From NCBI GenBank assembly GCA_007126865.1, contig SLAN01000312.1, forward strand, positions 1 through 6,674: a stretch of 6,674 nt of DNA, in the 5' to 3' direction. The first letter of the stretch is position 1. Every line of letters starts with the position of its first letter. Position numbers and translations under genes: made by a program. The notes under the pieces are model-generated. The model made no database searches and was not told where the DNA came from. It was given only the letters and a program-made list of their open reading frames with translations. This document shows positions 1-5,495 of this stretch, piece after piece. This DNA comes from Spirochaetales bacterium. Lineage in GTDB: Bacteria; Spirochaetota; Spirochaetia; DSM-27196; SKKC01.

Positions 1-4
1 CCCC

Positions 5-1012
5 TTGCCGCACGTTCGTCGCATATACTACGAGCGCGAAGCACTTGAGTGGCCCGACGCAACGAACGTGCTCTCTCGACTGTCCCACCTGCCGAGGGTG
101 GAAATAGGCCACTACAAGGACATTTTCAATCGCCCCGGCCAGCACTTTCAGACGCAAAAGCAGTCGCCCGCTCTGATTCTTGCTGTCGAGCGTGAGCGTC
201 TGCTCTACGACACGAGCGCTCGCGTTCGAAGCTGGGGCGCCGACGTACCGCTCTACTACAACGCCCCGGTTCGAAATTGTCTCTTTAACTGCGACTACTG
301 TTTCTTACAGGGAATGCACAGCTCGGGGAATATCGTGCTTTTTGTCAACACTCCCGCTTTCTTGCGAAGGGCCGCGGAACAGGCACGACGAGGAAGAATT
401 CTGGTAAGCATAAGCTATATGACCGACGTGCTCGCCTTCGAGCCTCTCGCTCCCATCTGCCGCCAATGGATCGAGTTCGCCGGCGAGACCGATAACCTCG
501 AAGTCGAGATCCGTACGAAGAGCGAGTTCTACGGGGCAATCCGCACCCTCTCTCCTTCCGAAAGCACGATTCTCTCCGTAAGCCTTTCTCCGGCTCGCGT
601 CGCGGCGCGATATGAGCGCGGCTGCGCTTCATTCGCCGGCCGCCTTTTTGCGGCCCGACAGGCGCTGGAGGCCGGATGGCGTCTGCGGCTCTGCTTCGAC
701 CCGATGGTGTATGTCGAAAACTGGGAAGCAGCGTACGACGAATGTGTACGCGAGACATTCACCCGGATCGATCCGTCGCGGATCGAGCAGGTGACCTTCG
801 GAGTCGTGCGCATGGCCCCCGATTTTCTTGCGCGCATCCGCTCCGCTCGCAGCGATTCGGATATGCTCTACTTTCCATTCACGATCGAGGAACAGGCAGG
901 CTCACGCGTGGCCACCTATCCGACGGAGTTGCGCAACCGAATGCACGAACAGATGCTCGAAGCGCTTCGTCGTCATATGCCCGAAGATCGGATCCACTTC
1001 GTACACGGGTGA
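5..1012 (+). CDS. Spore photoproduct lyase-family radical SAM protein, catalytic Cys replaced
   Basis: Radical-SAM protein of the SplB family; known members use a [4Fe-4S] cluster and SAM to reverse the thymine dimer 'spore photoproduct' in DNA. The cluster motif CX3CX2C is C92, C96 and C99 (CLFNCDYCFLQ). The family pattern can be followed throughout: IYYEREALEWP near the N-terminus, a TK around residue 172, a FDPMVYVENW stretch at 231-240 and a C-terminal helix ending in IHFVHG. Aligned by eye with remembered B. subtilis SplB, the hydrogen-donor Cys141 falls on Tyr138 (SYMTD here, SCTSD there) and Tyr99 falls on Phe100. It may therefore repair a different lesion, use another donor, or do something else. 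The usual family length is about 340 residues, and this has 335. The TTG at 5 is only the first start visible: the frame is open to the window edge, and the homologue has about four more residues, so the true start may lie outside. No SplA-like or sporulation gene is nearby. Confidence 0.85.
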   Translation: MPHVRRIYYEREALEWPDATNVLSRLSHLPRVEIGHYKDIFNRPGQHFQTQKQSPALILAVERERLLYDTSARVRSWGADVPLYYNAPVRNCLFNCDYCFLQGMHSSGNIVLFVNTPAFLRRAAEQARRGRILVSISYMTDVLAFEPLAPICRQWIEFAGETDNLEVEIRTKSEFYGAIRTLSPSESTILSVSLSPARVAARYERGCASFAGRLFAARQALEAGWRLRLCFDPMVYVENWEAAYDECVRETFTRIDPSRIEQVTFGVVRMAPDFLARIRSARSDSDMLYFPFTIEEQAGSRVATYPTELRNRMHEQMLEALRRHMPEDRIHFVHG

Positions 1013-1021
1013 ACCGTGTAC
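1001..1021 (+). other. Perfect inverted repeat over the stop codon of the SPL-like gene
   Basis: GTACACGG (1001-1008) and CCGTGTAC (1014-1021) form a perfect 8-bp stem with the 5-nt loop GTGAA, and the TGA stop lies at the stem-loop junction. No T-run follows, so it is not a standard intrinsic terminator. It could slow or protect the 3' end of the mRNA, or bind a dimeric protein. The structure is seen directly; any role is inferred. Confidence 0.5.
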
Positions 1022-1036
1022 ACAGAACGCGTGTAA

Positions 1037-1065
1037 TTGACTAACCATTTCCCGTACTCTATGCT
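1037..1065 (+). promoter_or_regulatory. Sigma-70-type promoter of the amino acid ABC operon
   Basis: TTGACT (1037-1042) and TATGCT (1060-1065) are separated by 17 bp, close to the consensus for the housekeeping sigma factor. Transcription would begin near 1072 and give an untranslated leader of about 120 nt before the ATG at 1195. The leader holds a small hairpin (GCAC/GTGC around 1096-1107). I recognise no riboswitch in it. Confidence 0.55.
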
Positions 1066-1183
1066 CTCGCCGGATTTACTTATCATTCCGAAAAAGCACA
1101 TCTGTGCGGCACACCCGGCGCAAGTGCGACGCAATCGCCGCTGATGTTTGACACCGCTACGACCGTGGTGAACGAGCCGCAAC

Positions 1184-1190
1184 AGGAGGT
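1184..1190 (+). promoter_or_regulatory. Strong ribosome binding site of the binding-protein gene
   Basis: AGGAGGT lies 4 nt before ATG 1195. This fixes that ATG as the start rather than the in-frame ATG at 1144, which has no such site. The Met at 1195 is also directly followed by a normal signal peptide. Confidence 0.85.
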
Positions 1191-1194
1191 TCTT

Positions 1195-2052
1195 ATGGTA
1201 CGAAGGCACTGGTTGCTGTTATTCGCTCTCCCCCTTCTACTCGCCGCCGGCGTGCAGGAGGAAGCTCCCGAGACCCCGGACGAGGATCAACAGGCGCTCG
1301 AGCGAACGCCGGATGATCCGCGACTCACGAATCCGGGACAGTTGACTGTAGGCACCGGCGATCCGGTCTATCCCCCATGGATGCTTCACGACGATCCGGC
1401 GAGCGGTGAGGGATTCGAGAATGCGATGATCTATGCACTTGCCGAGGAGCTCGGCTTCTCCGAGGAGCAGGTTGTGTGGGAGCGTGGCCTTACATTCGAT
1501 CAGACAATAGCCCCTGGTCCGAAGCCGTTCGATTTTGCCATTCGACAGATATCGGTGACGGACGAGCGATCCCGGATCGTCGATTTTTCGATGGTGTACT
1601 TCCAGCCGGACAAAGTTGTAGTTGCCCTTCCCGACAGCCCGGTCGTAGACGCAACCTCGTTCGCCGAGCTGCGTGAGGCAAACTGGGGAGCAACGATCGG
1701 CACAACGGATCTCGATTATCTGGAGAACATACTCGAAATTTCTGGTGTGGCGGTCTTCGACGATCAGGCCGGCACGTTCCAGGCGCTACAGGGCGGACAG
1801 ATCGATGCGACGGTAGTCGCGCTGCCGACTGCGCTCTTCGCCACCGATGTTCAGGTGCCCGAAGCGGAGATCACCGCGATTCTTCCGCCGGATCCCAACG
1901 ACGCCGGTCACGGTCTGCTCTTTGAGCAGGGAAATCCGATCGTCGAGTGGATTAACGAAGGCCTGGCGGCGATCATCGAACGCGGTGTCATCGAGGATCT
2001 CATCGAAGAGTATCTCATCGACCCCGCCGAAATCCCGGAGATTTCGAGTTGA
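1195..2052 (+). CDS. Polar amino acid ABC transporter, periplasmic substrate-binding protein
   Basis: A 285-residue extracytoplasmic solute-binding protein of family 3 (SBP_bac_3), which captures an amino acid or similar polar solute and delivers it to the permease encoded next. Residues 1-19 form a signal peptide (basic MVRRHW, then a Leu/Ala-rich core). Cleavage would fall near LAAG-VQ; there is no lipobox cysteine. An acidic, Pro-rich linker follows (about 22-45). The family fold then begins at LTVGTGDPVYPPWM and continues with the GEGFENAMIYALAEELGF helix and FDFAIRQISVTDERSRIVDFS at about 112-132. R125 in TDER is the expected carboxylate-binding arginine, and D204 in GGQIDATV is a likely contact for the amino group. 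The C-terminal helix at 247-275 is typical. The exact substrate cannot be read from the sequence. The stop overlaps the permease start (TTGA), so the two are co-translated. Confidence 0.9.
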   Translation: MVRRHWLLLFALPLLLAAGVQEEAPETPDEDQQALERTPDDPRLTNPGQLTVGTGDPVYPPWMLHDDPASGEGFENAMIYALAEELGFSEEQVVWERGLTFDQTIAPGPKPFDFAIRQISVTDERSRIVDFSMVYFQPDKVVVALPDSPVVDATSFAELREANWGATIGTTDLDYLENILEISGVAVFDDQAGTFQALQGGQIDATVVALPTALFATDVQVPEAEITAILPPDPNDAGHGLLFEQGNPIVEWINEGLAAIIERGVIEDLIEEYLIDPAEIPEISS

Positions 2053-2918
2053 GTTCCGAACAGCGCGCGCCGGATTCTCCGGCGCGCAACCCCGCTCCGC
2101 CCCGCAAGGCGACGCTCACGTTTACAGAACGCTTTGTTCCGCCGGCTATCAGTGTCGTGAGTGTTGTCGTCGTATTCGGACTGGTCGCGCGAGTCGTGAC
2201 GTCCGCGGAGCACTGGCCGCGCATTCAACTGCAGTTCTTCAATCTCGAGGCGATAATAGCCGCCTTCCCTCGCGTCTTCCAGGGCTTTCTCATCAACATG
2301 AGTGTATGGGCGGTTGCCCTGGTTGCGATCGGAATCTGGGCACTACTACTCGCTGTGTTCCGTTCGCTTACCGGCCCGTGGTTCGCTCCCCTGCGCGTTT
2401 TCGCAGTGGTCTATATCGATCTTCTCCGCGGCATACCGTCGCTGCTGCTGGTGCTCCTGTTCGGATTCGGTGTGCCTGCGCTGCAGCTACCCGGTTTACC
2501 GCGCAGCAATCTCTTCTGGGGATCGGTCGCCATGGTGCTCGGGTATGCCGCATACGCAGCCGAAGTGTATCGCTCGGGCATGGAGGCGGTACACGACGGT
2601 CAAAGGGCGGCGGGAAAGGCGCTCGGACTCACACAGTGGCAATCGCTCCGTTACGCCATCCTCCCGCAGGCGATTCGAAACGTGATACCGGCGCTGCTCA
2701 ACCTTGCGGTCGCCCTTCAGAAGGATGTGGCGCTGTTGAGCGTTATCGGCGTCCGTGACGCTGTGCGCGAAGCACAGATATACACAGCGCGGACATTCAA
2801 CTATTCCTCCCTGATCGCGGCGGCGATTCTCTTTCTGCTCGCGACAATTCCGATGGCGCGACTGACCGACTGGGTAACGCGAAGAGATCAAGAGCGCCGA
2901 CTACAGAGAACGGTATAG
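2049..2918 (+). CDS. Polar amino acid ABC transporter, inner-membrane permease
   Basis: A 289-residue membrane subunit of the HisM/GlnP type that forms the translocation channel. About five hydrophobic segments are visible (roughly 31-51, 82-104, 115-140, 155-175 and 252-270, with weaker ones at 207-235). RGIPSLLLVLLFGFG (127-141) is the usual RGTP-type segment. The cytoplasmic loop that contacts the ATPase is at about 184-206 (GQRAAGKALGLT, then AILPQA), although the Glu of the classic EAA appears to be Ala187. The start is TTG 2049, inside the TTGA overlap with the upstream stop; GGAG at 2037-2040 lies 8 nt before it, and the next in-frame ATG would remove the first membrane segment. The Pro-rich N-terminal tail (1-22) is cytoplasmic. 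Only one permease is encoded, so it presumably works as a homodimer. One base separates it from the ATPase gene. Confidence 0.9.
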   Translation: MSSEQRAPDSPARNPAPPRKATLTFTERFVPPAISVVSVVVVFGLVARVVTSAEHWPRIQLQFFNLEAIIAAFPRVFQGFLINMSVWAVALVAIGIWALLLAVFRSLTGPWFAPLRVFAVVYIDLLRGIPSLLLVLLFGFGVPALQLPGLPRSNLFWGSVAMVLGYAAYAAEVYRSGMEAVHDGQRAAGKALGLTQWQSLRYAILPQAIRNVIPALLNLAVALQKDVALLSVIGVRDAVREAQIYTARTFNYSSLIAAAILFLLATIPMARLTDWVTRRDQERRLQRTV

Positions 2919-2919
2919 A

Positions 2920-3666
2920 ATGAACAGAATCAACATCGAGAACGTCACGAAATACTACGGAACCACTCTTGTCCTCGATGGCATAGACCTATCCGTTGCC
3001 GAACATGAAGTAGTTTGCCTCATCGGCGCCTCCGGTTCGGGCAAGTCCACACTCCTGCGCTGCATAAACCAGCTGGTTCCGTTCGATCATGGCCGGATCT
3101 ATATCGACGGGAAGGCGATCGACGACGAAAGCCACTTCGGACGAAACGGACTTCGGAAGCGGATCGGTATCGTCTTTCAGGCGTACAATCTCTTTCCTCA
3201 CATGAAAGTGCTGGACAACATCACGCTCGCCCCCCGAAAGGTTCACGGTGTCGGCCGGGCGGAAAGTGAAGAACGTGCGATGGAGCTGTTGAATCTCTTC
3301 GGTATGCACTCGTTCGCCTCCTCGTATCCGGAACAGCTTTCCGGCGGGCAGCAACAGCGTGTCGCGATAGTCCGGGCTCTCGCGACCAATCCCGAGGTGC
3401 TGCTTCTCGATGAAGTAACGGCGGCACTCGATCCGGAACTGATCGCCGGCGTGCTTGACGTGATCCGCAGCCTGAAAGACAACGGCATGACGATGATTAT
3501 CGTTACTCACGAAATGAGCTTCGCTCGCGACGTTGGCGACCGTGTCTGTTTTCTCGAAGGCGGAAGAATTCTCGAGCAGGACAAACCGCAGAAGCTGTTC
3601 TCCGGTCCGGAAAACCCCAGAACACGGCAGTTTCTCGACCGGATAATCCGCGCGGGTCGACTGTAG
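2920..3666 (+). CDS. Polar amino acid ABC transporter, ATP-binding protein
   Basis: A 248-residue ATPase of the GlnQ/HisP type, which powers uptake by the permease. All nucleotide-binding motifs are intact: Walker A GASGSGKST (36-44), Q-loop Q87 in VFQAYNLFPHM, signature LSGGQQQR (140-147), Walker B LLLDE (161-165) followed by D-loop AALDP, and switch His197 in VTHEM. VTAALDP replaces the commoner PTSALDP after the catalytic Glu, a variation I recall from other amino acid importers. There is no C-terminal regulatory domain. The ATG at 2920 follows the permease stop by one base and has only a weak ribosome binding site, so translation is probably coupled. This is the last gene of the operon; a 100-nt gap with hairpin potential follows. 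Confidence 0.93.
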   Translation: MNRINIENVTKYYGTTLVLDGIDLSVAEHEVVCLIGASGSGKSTLLRCINQLVPFDHGRIYIDGKAIDDESHFGRNGLRKRIGIVFQAYNLFPHMKVLDNITLAPRKVHGVGRAESEERAMELLNLFGMHSFASSYPEQLSGGQQQRVAIVRALATNPEVLLLDEVTAALDPELIAGVLDVIRSLKDNGMTMIIVTHEMSFARDVGDRVCFLEGGRILEQDKPQKLFSGPENPRTRQFLDRIIRAGRL

Positions 3667-3683
3667 GGCGGCGTCGCGGCCTG

Positions 3684-3719
3684 CGGAGAATCTGCGTTCT
3701 CCCGAAAAAACCTTCTCCG
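3684..3719 (+). other. Competing hairpins after the ABC operon
   Basis: GGAGAA (3685-3690) can pair with TTCTCC at 3697-3702 (6 bp, loop TCTGCG), or, as CGGAGAA from 3684, with TTCTCCG at 3713-3719 (7 bp, longer loop). An A6 run (3705-3710) lies between the two right-hand arms. No T-run follows on the plus strand, so I do not call it a normal terminator, though it may mark the operon's 3' end. Confidence 0.35.
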
Positions 3720-3727
3720 GAAAACCG

Positions 3728-3757
3728 TTGACAACACAACCATGCTGTCGCTATCGT
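3728..3757 (+). promoter_or_regulatory. Promoter-like sequence of the A-type Fe-S carrier gene
   Basis: A perfect -35 TTGACA (3728-3733) and a moderate -10 TATCGT (3752-3757) are separated by 18 bp. Transcription would begin at about 3763-3765, only 2-4 nt before ATG 3767, predicting a leaderless or near-leaderless mRNA. This agrees with the absence of a Shine-Dalgarno sequence there. Confidence 0.45.
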
Positions 3758-3768
3758 ATGGTCACCAT
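3758..3768. promoter_or_regulatory. Small palindrome at the start of the A-type carrier gene
   Basis: ATGGT-C-ACCAT is an 11-bp palindrome with a single central base. It covers the predicted transcription start and both candidate in-frame ATG codons (3758 and 3767). It could be an operator half-site pair or chance; its short length keeps confidence low. Confidence 0.25.
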
Positions 3769-4096
3769 GACAATCGCAGTAACCGAAAAGGCACGAGCCG
3801 AGCTCATCAACCTCGATGTGAATCATACACAATTTCTCCGCCTGTGGGTGGAACCGGGTGGCTGCTCCGGTATGAGTTACGGTGCCGCTATAGATGAGGA
3901 AATGGTCGACGGCGACGAGACGATCTATCAGGACGACGCGATTCGCGTGGTTGCCGACCCCGACAGTCTTCGATATTTCGATGGGCTGACGATCGACTAC
4001 ACCGACGACCTCGTACAGAGCGGATTCCGGTTCATAAATCCGAATGCCGTGAAATCGTGCGGCTGTGGATCGAGCTTCAGCTGCGAAACGTGTTGA
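3767..4096 (+). CDS. A-type iron-sulfur carrier (IscA/HesB/ErpA family)
   Basis: A 109-residue protein that holds and passes on Fe-S clusters (or iron) during maturation of Fe-S enzymes in the cytoplasm. The three family cysteines are present: C33 in EPGGCSGMSY and C98 and C100 in SCGCGSSF. The surrounding FINPNAVKSCGCGSSF block is standard. The C-terminus adds C106 and C109 (SCETC), forming a CxxC at the very end that the canonical scaffold does not need. Which branch (IscA, SufA or ErpA) cannot be decided here. I chose ATG 3767 because the product then begins like its relatives (MTIAVTEKA) and fits a near-leaderless transcript. ATG 3758 would add three residues, and TTG 3728 would lie inside the -35 element. 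No isc or suf genes adjoin; the stop is coupled to the next small gene. Confidence 0.92.
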   Translation: MTIAVTEKARAELINLDVNHTQFLRLWVEPGGCSGMSYGAAIDEEMVDGDETIYQDDAIRVVADPDSLRYFDGLTIDYTDDLVQSGFRFINPNAVKSCGCGSSFSCETC

Positions 4097-4314
4097 TGAG
4101 CGAATCACTGAAGACCTCACTTACAGGCGGCGAAAGCGTCTACTGCATTAACGAAGCTCAGCTTGCGAAGGCGAAGAGTCTCGCTGAAGCTGACAGCGTC
4201 GAGGGCGAGCGCGTGCGTGAGGCCCTCGGTCGAATAGAAAACGAGTACTCGCGCAACGAGCGTGCTGCTATCGCGTTCGTGCTTATCGAGCGCCTGCTTT
4301 CCCGCACCGAGTAA
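4096..4314 (+). CDS. Unrecognised 72-residue protein coupled to the A-type carrier
   Basis: I do not recognise this protein. The start ATG shares its A with the TGA stop of the carrier gene (TGATG), which strongly suggests translational coupling, and no good ribosome binding site of its own is visible. The product is charged and probably mostly helical: a short polar N-terminus with one cysteine (C17), then helices at about 19-33 and 36-70, the last carrying a hydrophobic stretch (AAIAFVLIERLL). There is no signal peptide and no metal motif. Composition and codon use resemble the neighbours, and the frame ends just before the convergent sua5 gene. By position it could assist Fe-S transfer, but that is inference only. 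Confidence 0.7.
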   Translation: MSESLKTSLTGGESVYCINEAQLAKAKSLAEADSVEGERVREALGRIENEYSRNERAAIAFVLIERLLSRTE

Positions 4315-4339
4315 GAGGTTGTCGGACTGCACCCGATAG

Positions 4340-5491
4340 TCAGACTACACCTGCCGCCCGAAAAAGCCGGTCACGAAGCGCTGCGTAGCGCTGTTCATCG
4401 GGCGGGACTGCGATCCAGATTTCCCAAGCGCTCCGTTCCCAACGACTGAGCAATCGGTAGAACTCGACGCTCAACGATTCGTAGTTTTCGAACCGTACCA
4501 CCTGCCCGCCGGCCCGGCGCACCTCCGCCGCCAGGTCTTCGAACAACTTTACCTCCTCGCGCTCGTCCGCCGAAGCATATACAAACACCACCCCGGGCTG
4601 TACCGGCGGCGCATCGACCCGGTGCACCATGCCGGACACCTCTTTTCCCCTCTCGACAGCGCCGGTCCGACCGTCACTCGCATTCACGTGACCGCGTTCG
4701 ATCGCCCGAACCCGAATTTCCGGGGCATAGTGTCGATACCGGGTACCGGGAGACCGCGCGCTCGACTCCGCACTTTCGCCGCGCGATGCTTGTTCGCTCG
4801 TTCCGCTCACGGGATTGCCCTGAAAACGCTCTATAACCCGAACGATCTCATCGTACGTTATACCTCCCGGTCTCAGAATGACCGGCTCCCCGTTGCGGAT
4901 TTCGACAACGGTGCTCTCGAGCCCAACTCGACACGCGCCTCCGTCGAGTACTGCCGAGACGCGTTCGCCGACCTCGTCGATCGCCTGAACCGCATCGGTC
5001 GGACTCGGGCGTGACGAACGGTTCGCGCTCGGCGCGGCAAGACCGACGCCGACGTGTCGTATCAGCTCAAGAGCAATATCCGAGTCCGGAATTCTGATCG
5101 CAACGGTCGTCCCCCCCGCTGTCACAAGCGAAGAGAGCGATCCGCGTCGAAGCGGCACGACCACCGTAAGCGGACCGGGAGCGAACTCGGTGAGAAGCGC
5201 TCGCTCGGCCTCACCGAAAACCCCGTAGCGCTCAGCCATCTCAAGAGAGTCGACGTGTACGATAAGTGGATTTCCCTTCGGCCGGCCCTTCACGGCGTAC
5301 ACTCCTGCCACCGCCTCGTCGAGGTCAACTCGGGCACCGAGGCCGTATACCGTCTCGGTGGGGAAGACGACAAGATTCCCGGCGCGCAACAGTTCGGCTG
5401 CTTCGAGAACATCAATGCCTGGTCGGATGACGAACCTCCTTCGACTGTATAGAATAGCCCACCTTGGGGAATCCCATTCGGAGAACACCAT
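4340..5491 (-). CDS. sua5: Sua5-type L-threonylcarbamoyl-AMP synthase
   Basis: Makes L-threonylcarbamoyl-AMP from threonine, bicarbonate and ATP in the cytoplasm, the first step towards t6A at position 37 of ANN-decoding tRNAs; the TsaD complex then transfers the group. Counted from ATG 5491 the protein has 383 residues. The catalytic YrdC domain covers about 25-220: VVFPTETVYGLG (41-52), KGRPKGNPLIVHV (68-80), PGPLTVVVP, AAPSANRSSRPSP and ILRPGG. The linker motif SPGTRYRHYAPEI (247-259) leads into the C-terminal Sua5 domain, ending in the ERSAWEIWIAVPP region. This is the two-domain form, not the short TsaC form. The start is uncertain. Homology begins only near residue 21, and a perfect AAGGAGGT lies at 5441-5434 with an ATC codon at 5428, so residues 1-20 may not be made. 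ATG 5491 is simply the nearest canonical start. The gene converges with the 72-residue gene and diverges from the methyltransferase gene. Confidence 0.93.
   Translation of the reverse strand: MVFSEWDSPRWAILYSRRRFVIRPGIDVLEAAELLRAGNLVVFPTETVYGLGARVDLDEAVAGVYAVKGRPKGNPLIVHVDSLEMAERYGVFGEAERALLTEFAPGPLTVVVPLRRGSLSSLVTAGGTTVAIRIPDSDIALELIRHVGVGLAAPSANRSSRPSPTDAVQAIDEVGERVSAVLDGGACRVGLESTVVEIRNGEPVILRPGGITYDEIVRVIERFQGNPVSGTSEQASRGESAESSARSPGTRYRHYAPEIRVRAIERGHVNASDGRTGAVERGKEVSGMVHRVDAPPVQPGVVFVYASADEREEVKLFEDLAAEVRRAGGQVVRFENYESLSVEFYRLLSRWERSAWEIWIAVPPDEQRYAALRDRLFRAAGVV
5434..5441 (-). promoter_or_regulatory. Strong Shine-Dalgarno sequence inside the annotated 5' end of sua5
   Basis: On the minus strand AAGGAGGT is followed, after TCGTC, by ATC at 5428-5426, in frame and exactly where conserved Sua5 sequence begins (IRPGIDVLEAAELL). 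No ATG, GTG or TTG sits at the right distance; the nearest in-frame alternative downstream is a TTG about 13 codons on. Either a rare ATC start is used or the match is chance within coding sequence. Confidence 0.45.
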
Positions 5492-5495
5492 AATT

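Noticed and set aside
1144..1194. Upstream in-frame ATG for the binding-protein gene
   Set aside because: It would put 17 polar residues before a normal signal peptide, and the strong AGGAGGT belongs to ATG 1195.
1847..2758. 303-codon plus-strand open frame overlapping the binding-protein and permease genes
   Set aside because: It overlaps two well-supported genes in another frame and encodes an Arg/Ser-rich, low-complexity product without motifs.
4057..4095. Upstream GTG start for the 72-residue gene
   Set aside because: It lies deep inside the carrier's conserved cysteine motif region; the TGATG overlap at 4096 is a far more usual arrangement.
3503..4120. Long open frame on the minus strand (about 205 codons) opposite the A-type carrier gene and the end of the ATPase gene
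   Set aside because: It is antisense to two clearly conserved proteins, and its product is Arg/Ser-rich with no recognisable domain. It looks like a GC-driven shadow frame.
4315..4342. Possible bidirectional terminator between the 72-residue gene and sua5
   Set aside because: The only stem (TCGGACT with AGTCAGA) has a mismatch and no T-run on either strand.
5054..5452. Plus-strand open frame opposite the YrdC domain of sua5
   Set aside because: The minus strand carries the full conserved catalytic domain here; the plus frame shows no family pattern or ribosome binding site.
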